Source: Lutjanus erythropterus (lineage: Eukaryota; Chordata; Actinopteri; Lutjaniformes; Lutjanidae). From it: a stretch of 64,000 nt of DNA. Where the stretch lies: the NCBI GenBank assembly GCA_020091685.1, contig CM034608.1, positions 4,998,751 through 5,062,750 on the forward strand, in the 5' to 3' direction. Below the pieces are notes generated by a model. The model was not told the origin of the DNA and did not search any database. It saw nothing but the letters and a program-made list of their open reading frames with translations. Made by a program: the position numbers and the translations under genes. Shown piece by piece: positions 46,630 through 58,199 of this stretch. Each line of letters opens with the position of its first letter. Position 1 is the stretch's first letter.

Positions 46630-48180
46630 ATGAAGTAGGATGAAATAGCAAGTCAATGCAACAATGGGCTAGAATGTATGGAATCGATAATAATAATAAT
46701 TTTAACTAAAACCATGGGAGTAAGAACTAAATTACTGAAATAATTTTCAGCATTTTAAGAAAAACAAAGTATTTCACCAAGACAATGGGCACCCTGCTGT
46801 GTTGCTGTGTTTCTGTGTGTGTGTGTGTGTGTGTTGAAACAGTCTAGTAACCATGCTGAGAGCTGATGTACACACACAATACCCTTGTATTCACTACTTC
46901 CTGTGTGTTAATACAAATCTGCATTGCTCACGCATGCATACACACACACATAGACGTGTACACAAACACTATCATTGCCAAGAGGAAATCAATAGGTGGT
47001 GGGATGTGGATTTCTTCATGTGACTAAAATATGTTTTCTTGGATGTGAGAAACATAACTGAGAAATTCACATATGTCACAGTACAGGAAAATGTGTGGAG
47101 AGAGAGAGAGGGGTAGAAAAATTAGGATGTGGTTAAGGAGGAGTGCATGCAGACGATGAGGATCAGGTTCAGAGAGGAGCCAAGAGTGAGATTACTCACT
47201 TTGTACAAGAACATCAGCTCCTGAACATCAGAAGGAAGTGAACAAAATTATTTGACTGGCTAGTTGCTTAAGTTTTTTCTGTCACTACTTTTCTCTCTTT
47301 AGTATTACTGCTACTACTACTTAAGATACCGTTGCTACAACTGTTAATGGCACTCGCTGGTCTTGACATTGACACTTGCCTGCTTGCATGGGTCAAGTAA
47401 ACTGTGTGTGTGTAGGCAAGTAGAATGGCTCATGCAGTTGTCCGACTGGGCAAATGTAATAACTTTATTTTCATGTATTTCTGATCCCGACCGCACCATG
47501 CACTGGAATAATGAGCAACTGTCTTGTAACTTACAATGTTCCTGGTTACATAACGTTACATAACGTTACATTTACTGCCTCAGAAATGTTATAAAGTTGC
47601 AATTACAGATTTCTGCGGAGCCGTCCGCACCACTGAACTCAAAGCTAGCTATTTAGCAGCTACGAGTCATTGCTGGTTTTTCACCATGGTGGAAAAAATA
47701 CCTCAAGAGAAATTGCAATTGATCATCCGATCCCTGTGGCTTCCTGCTCTAATGTACCAACTGTGGAGACATTAGCTGTAAGCTAGCTAGCAATGTATGT
47801 ACTGACCAAGTGGGAATACACCTGTGTGTTTTTGTTCAGCTCAGCATCTGTCTGATCCCAGAACTTATCTGAAACTGTTGAAGCACCTATTATTTTCCTC
47901 CTGTCTCTCCTTTTTAGTCTTGCCTCTGTACATTTATTAAGTAGGTTCATAAAGCCCAAGAATAAGAGGAGAAACACTATGAACTCACATGGACGCATTA
48001 CTGCCTCAGATGTGGCTGCTCCTGGCAAATTTGCCTCCAATCACACCCACCCTCCATTGACTTTGTACATAATTGTATTGTGTCTAAAATGCACTTTGCT
48101 GGAACCCTTAAGTTTACCGCAAATTCATACATGATGCACATGTATGTGTGCACCATAGGCGTATGGTTTTCATCAGGATG
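46630..48180. other. Unannotated sequence
   Basis: No supported gene. TG tract at 46815-46833. A short tandem of cataacgtta occurs at 47549-47572. Confidence 0.4.
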
Positions 48181-48189
48181 CGGAACGCT

Positions 48190-48700
48190 TATGGTGCAGA
48201 CACACCAAATTTGTTGACGTCAAGTTGATGGATACAATTAATCTTCTATGGAGAGGAGTAGATCCGGCTATGCAGTGCATGATGGGTACGGTGCGGCAAG
48301 TTGACGAACTGTAGCTGTATTTGAATTTGCATAATTATGACTAGCAATTTAGCAGACTCAAGAAAGTCTGATCAAACTGTGTAACTAGGCAGTGCTGATC
48401 AAATATGAAACAAGATTCTGTGACTGCATTGCCTATTTCTTGCCCGGAATGCTTTCAGCAACATATTTTAGTGTACTGTTTACCTGAAAAATGAGAAAGT
48501 TTGTGTTGAAAACATTTGAGCCAAAATCAAACACTGCACAAATCGCAGTATGTCTATCAAATCAATTGCAGTGTTAACATGGTAAACTTGAAGGGAAAGG
48601 GGGCAATCATCATGTGACATACTCCACCACCCACTGCCGGGAATGTAGGGTGTTCTGCATCGAGATCTGTCATTGCTGGATTTGATGTGTCTACACTATT
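48190..48700. mobile_element. Probable TIR element (0.5 kb)
   Basis: The left end tatggtgcagacacaccaaa and, reversed, the right end aatagtgtagacacatcaaa match at about 15 of 20 positions as terminal inverted repeats. The interior has no coding capacity. The superfamily is not determined and no target duplication is obvious. Confidence 0.45.
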
Positions 48701-48957
48701 AGTACACCTACCAAGCAACCTTTCAACATCATGGACACCTTCAACGCAACATTTTTGTTGCGGGTAGCCTCATTTATGAAGAAAGGAGTAATGTTAAGCG
48801 TACTGGAGCTCTTTAGAAATGACAGCTTTCTCTTTGGCATGACAGCTAACTGTTAGCATACTGGCTAAGTGTCACAGTATACAGATAAATCAGTGTTATA
48901 TTAAGACACATCTTAATAAATATGATATGTAAACTGAAAACAAGCAGAATATTATAA

Positions 48958-49150
48958 TTATTATCAGAGGTGGAAATAACTATGTACAAATACTCAAATT
49001 ACTGTAATTAAGTAATTTTTTGGGGGTACATGTACTTTTATGAGTAGGCTTTCAAGTCTGTACTTTTACTCTACTTAAGTATGCATTACACTATAAAATC
49101 TATTAAGTTACTTTTAAAATCATACTTGAATACAATTTGAATTAATATCC
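48958..49150 (+). repeat. Dispersed repeat ('cagaggtggaaataactatg' type)
   Basis: Starts 'cagaggtggaaataac', then 'tacaaatactcaaattactg', 'gtctgtacttttactctac' and 'ttaagttacttttaaaat'. This is the start and order of a common fish non-autonomous element. Confidence 0.6.
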
Positions 49151-49599
49151 AGACCTTTCATCTGCATTTTGGTGGCCAATCATACAAAGGAAAAACTCAA
49201 TGGCTGTTCAGAATTTAACCAGTTAAATATTCATGGATATTTAATCAATAGATATGGCAGCAAATGGCACCAAGCCATTTGTTGAATAAGGAAAATTAAA
49301 CTTTGACTTAAAATGAATTAAAAAATTAGCTAACTTCAGTAGTTTACAGCCAGTCTTCACATTTTCTCTGTGCGATATAAATATATTTAGTCATGTTGCT
49401 CCAGTTTCTTGGTGTTGCATTTACAGTGTGAGGTAATAGCTGGTGATTACTACAGACTGCTTACTGCTGCATCAGTAATTAACCTTTCAACTATTAGTCC
49501 TGTTTAAACACACAGCCCAGCGCTAATGCAGCACGCTCTGTTTAAAAAGCAGACTGGGTAATTGGCTTTTTGGCATGAGAGTGGCCAGTCAGTGTATGT

Positions 49600-49601
<2 letters not shown>

Positions 49602-49661
<60 letters not shown>
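49602..49661. repeat. Long (TG)n microsatellite
   Basis: About 30 uninterrupted TG dinucleotides. Confidence 0.97.
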
Positions 49662-49663
<2 letters not shown>

Positions 49664-50072
49664 GCTAAATGAGAGTGAGAGCAGGTAATTTATGTTTATG
49701 CTATGTGTGTATATAAATGATACAGAAGCTTGTGTTTGTGTGAGAAAAAGTGAAACAAATTGTGTGAGTGGAGTTTAAGTGTGTGTGGTGAGAGTGTGTT
49801 TGAAACATTGGGAGAGGGAGGGAGAGAGAGCCTGATATCAGCTGGCTCGCTCTCAGCAGCCAATTTCAGCAAAGAAAAAAAAAAAGCAGGAAATTAGCAT
49901 TCCTACACAAACTCCTGCATCATTTTTACCACAAACCTGCACCTGTTGAAAGGTTGGCAGTGTGTCTGTGTCTGTGTGTGTATGCATTCCACATGCACAC
50001 AAACACACAACTTAAATTCAATTTCACTTTCAATACCAATAATGTTTACAGTCAAGTGGCAAAGCCCTATAT

Positions 50073-50832
50073 CAGGGGTCCCTAACTGGCGGACCGCGGT
50101 CCAAGTCCGGACTCACACGCCGTCCTATACCCAATAAATTATTAAGAGATTTTAAATTTTGACGGGACGCTTCTATTTTAAGTGGCGCAACTTTTCTAGT
50201 CTTTCGGCCGCTGGTTTATCTGATCAGGAAACGCACAGACCAACTGCAGAGAAGCTGCGTGTGGAGGAGACTGTTGTTAATGACGGAGTTTATTACAACA
50301 GAAACTAATGTGATGGTTAATGACATCATCACCAACCAGATGCACTTATAAAATTAAACAACTGTATAAAGAGGCCTATACGTAAAACAGGAGAGTCTGT
50401 GTTTCTCTGTGAGAAACTTTCAGATCTTCTCACAGCAGAGTGAACAGGTGAGGGAGGAGAGGAGGACAGACTGATCACTAATCAATTGCGGATGCCTTCG
50501 TCCTCTTGGACTAATTAAAAAAATAAAAATGGCAAAATTGGTGACAAACCAAACCTGGATGTCCACACAAATAAAGTCTTTGTGTGAAACACTGCAGAGT
50601 GTAACATCGTGCTGTTTACAGACAGTCTGCTGTCTGTAGTTTGACAGAGAGAGAGAGAGGGTCGTGTCTAGAAGGGAACCCTAGACCCGCGAAAGATCGC
50701 GCGAGTTTGATTATTTTAGTGGAAATAACAAACACAAATCTCGTGAGAGTTGTGCAAATAAAGAGTTACCTTCTAGAAACGACAAGGTGCGCAGCTCCAA
50801 AAATGGAAAAAAAAAAATTGGGGGAAACTCTG
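50073..50832. mobile_element. Possible hAT-like non-autonomous element
   Basis: The left end caggggtccctaactggcgg is of the hAT 'CAGGGGTCCCCAAC' type. The right end, reversed, is cagagtttcccccaattttt, an imperfect partner. Flanks share ctata but not a clean 8-bp duplication. The interior contains the block shared with 35785-35935. No transposase frame. Confidence 0.4.
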
Positions 50833-51211
50833 CTATAGAACCTTAAAGTCCATATTGTAGGAAGGTCAGTAAGTTTCATGGGTGAAAATAACCCAGGACT
50901 TTGACACGGGAGACTGCAGTTCACTTATTGTTTCCTAGATAGTTGGTTCCTTTTGACAAAAGGCAATGATTGTTCCTTAAGAACAACAAAATACACTCTG
51001 AGAAATGATTGACAAGGTTAGTGAGTATAGCTTAAATTGAAGAGCTTTTTCAACTTGAAAATATGTTTTTTACACATACACATTGTAATAAATTGATAAC
51101 GTATTATGATAAGTTGGCCAAACCCATAATACAGAAAGGTGTCATTACTCATTAATGTATCAATTAAGAGCAAACATTTCTGCCCTCTCGTAACAATAGA
51201 ACGGTATTAAG

Positions 51212-52207
51212 TAGGCATGCCACGATTCACTCAACTCACGATACAATTCAAATCACGATTCAGGATTCACGATACAATTCGAATCACGATTCGAATCATG
51301 TACAACACAAAATTAATTTACAGGCAAATGACTGATTTTCTTATCTTTATTATTTCTCTTACATTTCTCTCTTATTTCTCCAGCCTTTTCCTTTTTAAAA
51401 ATACTGTAGTGTTTTCTCTTATGCTCTTTTCAATACATAGTTTGCATATTGTGTTTGTCTTGTCTATTATCTTTTCTCCTTTTTCATTTACTGTCTTTGG
51501 GAAGCCAAAATGTTTCCACACCTTGGACTTGAAATTGCTCGGTGCCTCCGCAATTTCAACCTCGCTTTCGAGTTCGACCCCCGCTGCGCCGCGGTTTTGC
51601 TCCGTCATGCACAGGACTTCAATTTACATCAGCAGCGTTTCAGAAGCGTTTCAGCGGCGGAGCGTTTTGCCCGTCTGATTATGTTTACTCGCTCTGATTT
51701 TGTTGATTAAGTCCTCTTTCCTTGCTCTTTGTGCTTCTATCATGGATAAGCAGACTACGTAGTTAAATTGTTTCTTTTCTGTCTGTCTTTATGATCGCGA
51801 GTCTGCACGGGGTGTTTTATTTTGAAAATCAACCGGATTCTCTCCTGTTTTCCGTGCCTGACTTCCTGCCCGTTCGACCAGCTCTGTGCCAATTGACGCG
51901 CCATCCATCGAAAATAGACTCGCTGCGTATTCTCTGCGGAGCTCTCTGCTCGCTGGCTGCTGCACTGTTTGTTTGTGACCTGCATAGGCACGCTGCGCAC
52001 CCCGACTTCCTGTTGTAGCTGAAGCGGCGCTAGCACGTCACACGTAGCGCCGCATATAGTGACGTTGAACAAGAACGTAGTTTAACTCGAGTGCGCCCTC
52101 TGCTGGCCTGGAGGCCACATCGCGATTCATGGTTTAATTAAATCGATTCGAATCGTATTTAAAAAAATCGATTTAAATCGATTTTTTCAAAAATCGCGGC
52201 ATCCCTA
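51212..52207 (-). mobile_element. Complete non-autonomous hAT element with 8-bp TSD
   Basis: The element is 996 bp. Its ends are TAGGCATGCCACGATT on the left and TAGGGATGCCGCGATT on the right strand-reversed, 14 of 16 identical. A perfect 8-bp duplication, gtattaag, flanks it (51204-51211 and 52208-52215), the hallmark of hAT transposition. Sub-terminal copies of cacgattc (left) and aatcgattcgaatcg-like words (right) follow the TIRs, as is usual for transposase binding. A minus-strand frame (51608-51372) encodes the start of a BED-type zinc finger. The catalytic core is absent, so mobilisation would need transposase in trans. The perfect duplication suggests modest age. Confidence 0.92.
51372..51608 (-). 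pseudogene. hAT transposase N-terminus with half a BED zinc finger
   Basis: The 78-codon frame contains 'SKVWKHFGFPKTVNEKGEKI' (residues 28-47) and the first zinc-binding pair CKLC (about residues 55-58), matching the N-terminal half of the ZBED/hAT BED finger. The expected downstream histidine pair is missing. After 'CIEKSIREN' the sequence becomes unrelated and Lys-rich and stops. The RNase-H-like DDE core and dimerisation domain are absent. This fits an internal deletion whose junction falls within the finger. Not a functional gene. Confidence 0.75.
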
Positions 52208-52215
52208 GTATTAAG

Positions 52216-52348
52216 TTAATGCAACTCATCTATCTAGGGAGCAGCAGAGTGGACTTGCCTGGGCTTGCTCTGTTGACACACCCTGCCTGCAAGCCATGAG
52301 GAGGGAAAACGCAATTTTGCACGGACTACGTTGAAGCGAATTTACTCG
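52216..52348 (+). other. Probable 5' non-coding exon and promoter-proximal region of the SAMD3-like locus
   Basis: A good splice donor, tactcg|gtgagtat, occurs at 52349, and an acceptor, tattctcttttacag|atgatg, at 52515/52516. These define a 167-bp intron ending immediately before the predicted ATG. The exon start is not visible. The hAT element ends 8 bp upstream of this region, so it may have inserted into the promoter or exon 1. Confidence 0.45.
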
Positions 52349-52515
52349 GTGAGTATTTGCTTGTTTTGTTATATTCACAACAGTTAATAACTGTATTTAC
52401 ACACAGTGGAAGAAAATGTTTTTACCTAACACTTTTTACCTAAAATTGAAATATCAGCTTGTTCTCAGCTACTTTATATGGATGTCAAACTGAAGTGATT
52501 TATTCTCTTTTACAG

Positions 52516-55013
52516 ATGATGTCTTACCAAGCCAGACTTAGGATTCATCTTCAGGACCACGACATCCGAAAACTGGACTTACCTCATGGAATCCCTGGAA
52601 CTGTGCTTGAACAATATAGTCTATTGTGAGAGACATTTGGTATTCAGGGTAACTTTGCCTTGCATTATAAGGATATTGATTTTGGAGAAGAGTATTTTCC
52701 TCTTACCTCAACATGTGAAATCAAGGACAAAGACACAATTAAGGTTGTTCAGATTGCTGACCCTGCCACATTTACTCTCACCTTTACTGATGTGGATAGT
52801 TGCTTTGACAGAACATCAGTGAGCTCCATTCAGAGTTCGGTCAGTACTTCAGGGACCTCCATCCATCCTCATGGCAGCAGCTGCTCTTCTGGATCACAGG
52901 ATACGCTGATTCTTTCATTGCCTGACCATAGTGCTCAGCGATTGCAGCGTTGGCCAACTGGGTTTCCAGTGCCTCGCTTTTCCTATAACACAGAACTTAT
53001 GCTTGCTTCAGGAAAATGAAGTTTTCAAGAAGGATGGAACTTAACTTTACCACAATCCTTACAGACATCCTTGAGAAACTGGCTGAATGCATCTTCCAGT
53101 ATGTTGCCTATCCAACAAGTGCACAGTTGTCCAATGTTGCTGAGGCACTGATCCAGAAGCATCCTTGCCTCAAAGATCCGGGATCGTATAATGGATGCTA
53201 TGGATGGCAGCAGCGACTAAAGTATAACATGGGCAACTATAGGTCTAAGTTGAGAGTGACTGGATGCCTTGAGCTTGACGGAAACTCTCTCGTGAAGAAG
53301 CGACCCCACGAGAAAGCACTTGCAAAAAATATTAAAAAAACAGAAAAGGCAGAGGTGAACTACTTACCGCCTCACCCACAAGGAAAAACAGAAGAAACTT
53401 TGGAACAAGAAAGAGAGGAGCTCCTTAATGACGTCAAGATTAGGAACAACAGGCAGATCATCAGTGAAAAAATGGCAAAGACATTCTCCATTCACAGGCA
53501 GGAAGTTGTTCATCAGGCACCACCCGTCAGTGTCATAAAAGACAGACGGCCTGCTCTTTTTGATGCAGCTCAGGTAAACTTTTTTTCATAAAATGATTTG
53601 CAGTATATATTATTATTAGTATATGTTGGAGTTAATTTTCCACATTAACAGATTGTGTCTTTTTATTTGTGCTTTTGTTTTTACAGATAAACCAAGAATT
53701 CAGAAGGATCACCACCACTGACCTGGAGACAACATTCATGGCAAAATTGGACGAGTATACCCCAAAAATAATGTCCTTGGTGTCCTCAAGAGGAGGGGCT
53801 GCAAAAATGAATATTCAGCTCACTGTAGAGTGAATTTTGTATTTAAATTTGACAGGGGGCCAGAATTAAATAATATTCTCACCAGCCACTTCAAGGTCCA
53901 ACGAACATCAACTAAACCAAAAGTATGGAATGAAATGAATTGTGAGGTTGAACATGATAGCCAGAGTAATTATAAAAACAAAAGTTGAATTTAAAACCCT
54001 TATTAAAATGAAATTTGCAATCAAAATTGATTAATTCGGTCATCAATCAACAGTTGTGCCAACGGAACAAAGAAACAGAATAGTGGACAATTAATTTAAG
54101 AGAAAGAAATAAGATTTTTTATATACTTTTCTTTTACCTGGTGTTTAAAAATGCATAATTAAAATTTAAAATTCTGAGTTATAACACAATAACTTTCTTT
54201 AAAGCTGTCAATTTATTATTTGATGATATGTAAACACAGTAGAGAGCTGTAATTGGTTTAGGCCTCAAACGTCATGCTTCAAGCTTTTTCCCAGTGATGT
54301 AATAAAAAACATCCTCATGTAAGAGCTGTTTAATTTTTTTTTTCTGCTTCACAGGACAACTCTGTGGACAGAAGACGAGAGGTGGCTATCTGTAGCTTAG
54401 TGGTATATCTAAGAGAGACGGAGGCGGACCTCTTCAGAGAGCAGTTGGTAGGTTAATCAGACAGTTACAGCTGCTACAAGCAACTCTGGAGAAAGATAGT
54501 TGATTGTCAATTCTCATGTCTAGGTCATGAAATATTTACACTTTCAACCTCAACCACCAACCCAAAGTGTTTATATTTCATGACCAGGAAATTAGACTCA
54601 ACAGTTGGGTATCTTTCTCTAGAGTTGCTTGTAGCAGCTTTAGGTTCAGACACTATAATTTGTTCCTGTTCTTTTTAAATATGATTACTTAAGACACTGA
54701 CATTGATTCCTACTTGTGCAAGGACGGTGGTGGGGATACTGCCAATGATGTCATGAAGAGTTTGATAACCAGAGGTGCCACAACATCTGATTCAGCCAGT
54801 GCATCAGTTGTGATTGAGGGAGCAGAGGTCCTTGAAGTCCTGGATATCCCAAGAGCCTGTGCTTTGCTGATGGGGCTGATCTATGCTCTCAACCTCAGCT
54901 ACCCAAAACAACTGAGAAAAGATTTTGAAGTATTTCAAAAGATTTTCCTCGAGCTGGATGGTCTCAAAGCCAGTCCAAAAGTTATGTCTCTGAAAACTAA
55001 ACTCTTGTGCTAA
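52516..55013 (+). pseudogene. SAMD3-like family gene, multi-exon, disrupted
   Basis: Predicted coding exons are 52516-53573, 53687-53824, 54355-54451 and 54694-55013 (TAA at 55011). Splice signals are canonical at the first intron (gcagctcag|gtaaac ... ttttacag|ataaac) and the second acceptor (cttcacag|gacaac). The donors at 53825 (act|gtagag) and 54452 (gtag|gttaat) are weaker but keep frame. Exon 1 starts with a ubiquitin/PB1-like fold ('FALHYKDIDFGEEYF', 'DKDTIKVVQI'). A Ser-rich linker follows, then the family core: 'WPTGFPVPRFSY', 'DILEKLAECIF', 'ALIQKHPCLKDPGSY', 'YGWQQRLKYNMGNYRSKLR', 'VNYLPPHPQG', 'INQEFRRITT', 'FMAKLDEYTPKI' and the C-terminal 'LIYALNLSYPK...FLELDGL'. This is the layout of fish proteins annotated SAMD3-like; no SAM domain is visible. 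Lesions are TGA at 52627-52629, probably from CGA (Arg), and single-base gains near 53013-53016 and 53036-53042. Introns are retained, so it is not a retrocopy. Biochemical function is unknown. Confidence 0.8.
54469..54639. mobile_element. Palindromic MITE-like insert in an intron
   Basis: The left arm (from agctgctacaagcaactctg) and right arm (ending tgcttgtagcagct) are inverted copies across most of the 171 bp, including a second matching pair 'gtcatgaaatatttacactt' and 'aagtgtttatatttcatgac'. The words cagaca just outside both ends (54459 and 54645) may be a short target duplication. The RNA would form a long imperfect hairpin in the intron between the third and fourth predicted coding exons. 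Confidence 0.7.
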
Positions 55014-55900
55014 AGTGTTTGGTTCAGTGTTCATTGTTATTAAGACATGTTTACAGAGGTTTTACTTCAATTTTATGGTCATTCTGGACACTGTGATGTT
55101 GTACTCCATTGTGTGATATTGAGGTGGAATGAATACTTACGCTTTTCCTTTCCTTCTTGTGATTAACCCTAAAAAGATTACTGTAGGGGAAGGGAGACCT
55201 GAGTATTGATGTGTATTTAGGTGTGTATTTACAAAAAGTTTCAGTATTCATTGGGCAACTTATCTGTTGCCAGTTACTGTGTTTTGGCCAACACATGCAA
55301 TACTTAATTTCTGTATTTCACAGTCCATGGTGTTATTGTTATATTTAATTCTTGCACTTAAAGTATAACTTGCAGGTTAAATGTCCTAATGAGATTTATG
55401 CATAATCTTGTGTAAAATGACATTTTTAAAACTTAATTTAAGATTGTTTTGACATAAAGACCAAAAATTATAGGAAAATTTGGTTTGTTGGAGGAAGGCT
55501 CTTAAAAAATGCTTTCTTTTCAATGTCGCATCATATGACATAAGAAGAGGTACTCGCTATGCCTCCGACCTACGGACCAACGAAGATTGTCCAAAACTCC
55601 CTTTAATAATTGCAGTATGTTTGGGTTGTGTTTATTTTGTCTTGTTTAATTTATTTATGTTAAATTCATTTACTTTAGTTTTGGTTAAAAGCAATTCAGT
55701 TGTGGGTTAATTTATGCATTTATTTGTATTTCACAAATACTGTCGGAGGTGCACAATGTTTATTTGGTGCACAGAGATATTGGTGTAAGCATTGTTCATA
55801 TCTTCAAAAAACAACTGGAAAGCTAAAACTGATAAACAAAAATAAACAGTTTGTTTTTAAAACTGGAATTGCTATGCTTGTAATTTATTCATACTAAAGT
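55014..55900. other. 3' flank of the SAMD3-like locus
   Basis: AT-rich sequence with no coding. An aataaa within caaaaataaacag near 55838 is a possible polyadenylation signal, but it is far from the stop codon. Confidence 0.3.
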
Positions 55901-55926
55901 GAAATAAGTTGCTAATCCTCAAAAAA

Positions 55927-56227
55927 ATTAAGGTAACAATTTGCATGGACATTTCTGAGTAGAGTGGGACTAAAATAAATAGGTTAGACTAATTAAAATG
56001 AACTAATTTGGCTACTTAATAACACCAAAACCTTTTGAATAAAATTAAGTTGGTTCAACTAAATTTATTAATGTAGCAGACAAAGCAAATCAAGTTTGTT
56101 GAACCAAATACTTCACTAAATTTGAGTTAGCATAACTATGAAAGCCTCATGGAATGTACTTAATAATGACTGAGTCATGAATGAGTTAGCATTACTTAAA
56201 AAGATCCATGCAAATTGTTAACTTAAT
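55927..56227. mobile_element. Non-autonomous TIR element (MITE), 0.3 kb
   Basis: The left end attaaggtaacaatttgcatg and, reversed, the right end attaagttaacaatttgcat form inverted repeats of over 22 bp with a single mismatch. The interior has 'aattaagttggttcaacta', as in common fish elements. No coding. A clear target duplication is not resolved because the flanks are AT-rich. Confidence 0.75.
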
Positions 56228-56289
56228 ATTTCTTAAGCTGAACCAGTATATTCTTTTTTATTAAGACACATGTGAATTATTCTGGATTT

Positions 56290-57093
56290 CAGAGCATTCT
56301 TTGGACATGGAAACAGCAAATTCAGAATATGTGTCTCAGTTGGGTTTTTTATTTATTTATTTAAAATAGAGATGGTGTATATTAATGAACATTTACATGT
56401 ATATATGCAAGACTATAGCCAGAGGTTAATTTCCATCTGTAGTCAATTGGATCGATGTTACATAACAAACTTCACAAATTACAATTGCACATAAACTCCA
56501 CAACAACAGAAAATAAATGAAACAAGAAATAGAAAATTAGTAATAACAAAAACTGTGCTGTGATAGACAACGACACACAAACAGCAGTACAATAAGTGAT
56601 TGTAAGATGTCGCTCAAGACAATTCTGGAGAAAAGAAGAGTTAGAGTAGAGTTAAAGTGCTTAGAGTGCTAAGGTGTTATTGCACACTATTGAAGAGTGC
56701 TGGTAAATATTGCACAAGGTCTGCAGCAGTTTGTGACACACAAACTATTGCGCTCTGTGCTGTAAACAAACCCAATAGTGAATGGTTTGCAGGACTTGGA
56801 TAGAGATGCATGTGCAAAAGAAAACATTAGAACATTTTAAACATTTTGATATCAACATGTTTTTAGATATGCACAAATATTGCACCGCTGACCTTTTAAA
56901 GAGGGCGATTAAACAAATGAAAGAGAGAGGCTTAGTTAGTGCAGTCAAACAAATTTGCCACCAGTGGAAAACTTTGAAAAAAATACTATTCTGACAGTAT
57001 GGAGCCTCCATAATGAGTATGCACAGCAGCATGTAAACAGGAATATTTAATTTTCATTATGCATGTTAACAGCTTAGTAGGAAAGACATCTTT
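56290..57093 (+). mobile_element. DNA transposon relic with Myb/SANT-like fragment, copy 2
   Basis: Homologous in the same orientation to 28540-28985, but interrupted at about 56347-56720 by an unrelated segment. The frame at 56782-56994 is open and ends 'MKERGLVSAVKQICHQWKTL' plus KKILF. This fits helices 2-3 of a Myb/SANT-like trihelix domain (IAKxMxExG..xxQIxxKWKxLK), carried by Harbinger-type and related transposons. The left TIR present in copy 1 is not recognisable here. Confidence 0.6.
56347..56720 (-). repeat. Insert within copy 2, possible LINE 3' end
   Basis: This segment breaks the homology between the two Myb/SANT-element copies. On the minus strand it ends 'taatttctggctat'-like words ('gaaattaacctctggctata', then 'tacatgtaaatgttcattaa') before a TAAA-rich tail. 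This is the kind of 3' terminus seen in fish LINEs. Family not identified. Confidence 0.4.
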
Positions 57094-57109
57094 TGTGGTA
57101 ACAGGTAAG

Positions 57110-58160
57110 GCAGCTAAAACTCTTGGTAAAGGTTAGGGAAAGAAAAGGCGTGATTGACATCTGTGGCAGGATATTTTCATAGCACTAAACCCATGTAAAC
57201 TGGTCCTTCTGTGTTGTTTTATTGTTGGGCAGCAGGTTAAACTGACTCTTCCCTCCACTACAATTCACCCTGCACCTCAAAAACCAAGATGACACTCATT
57301 TCTCCACTTCTGGCTGAGCAATGAGGAAGAAACTAGCAGCCTCTTACACAGGTTGTGTTAGCAGCATTTTGTACTAAGCTCTTGTCAGGGTGGATGCTTG
57401 TTAGTGCTAATGCTCATTAGCGTTAATTGGCATGAATCTATTAATAAATGACTGGTAGAAGGGAAAAGGTTGAGGAAAGCGCTCTGTCAGATTGACAGGT
57501 AGAGGATGTTATGGCGTTGGGTTTGACACAACTAGAAGTATTTTACATCTCTAGATAAACAGTGTGAAGAAGCTTCTGTCTTTGCTTACCACTTGCCTGA
57601 TATTTGTTTGGTCTTATGTGACATGTTTTATTTTAAATTTGCAATAAAGCTGCCATTCATTCAGATGTTATTTCTAAATCAAATTTTGTACAATGCACAA
57701 TTCATCAGCAGCTTGTGTGTGTGTATATTTTTGTGTTGCTGAGAGTGTCATTAAAGGGTAGAGCGGACTGTGGCGCAGAATGACAATGAAGCCAACGCTC
57801 GCATTTGTGTGTGTGTTGTTGTCGCGTGCACCCTCGCCAGATTCACATGTAAACGTATGGCGTTGAGAGCGTGTGCGTGCTCTTGCCCGTGATGTGCGTG
57901 TCCGTGTTTAATGTGTGTGACAGCAGGTCTGAGGCCGTAAAGCACCAATAAACCCAAACCTGAAATCATCAAGAGGGCGTCACGCTGAGGCGGAGACACG
58001 TGGAGACACTAAAGCAGAAGGAGAGTTTGAACATCGTCAACGCAGGGACAACATCAGCTCAGTTATTACACCACCACATTACAAGCGTCCCGCAGTCTGG
58101 AGCACCCCTGTGTATCCTAGAAGAGAGCACACGGTTTTGGAATAACATGATGAACTGTCC
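57110..58160. other. Unannotated sequence
   Basis: No supported gene. The 57770-57990 part is CpG- and TG-rich without recognisable coding. Confidence 0.4.
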
Positions 58161-58165
58161 TACAT

Positions 58166-58166
<1 letters not shown>

Positions 58167-58198
<32 letters not shown>

Positions 58199-58199
58199 C
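58167..58199. repeat. (CA)n microsatellite touching a Tc1 end
   Basis: TACA then CA dinucleotides run directly into the left terminal repeat of the Tc1-like element, so the expected TA target site is obscured. Confidence 0.95.

Noticed and set aside
51755..52072. 105-codon minus-strand frame inside the hAT element
   Set aside because: It does not resemble transposase and lies upstream of the BED start; it is probably 5' untranslated element sequence.
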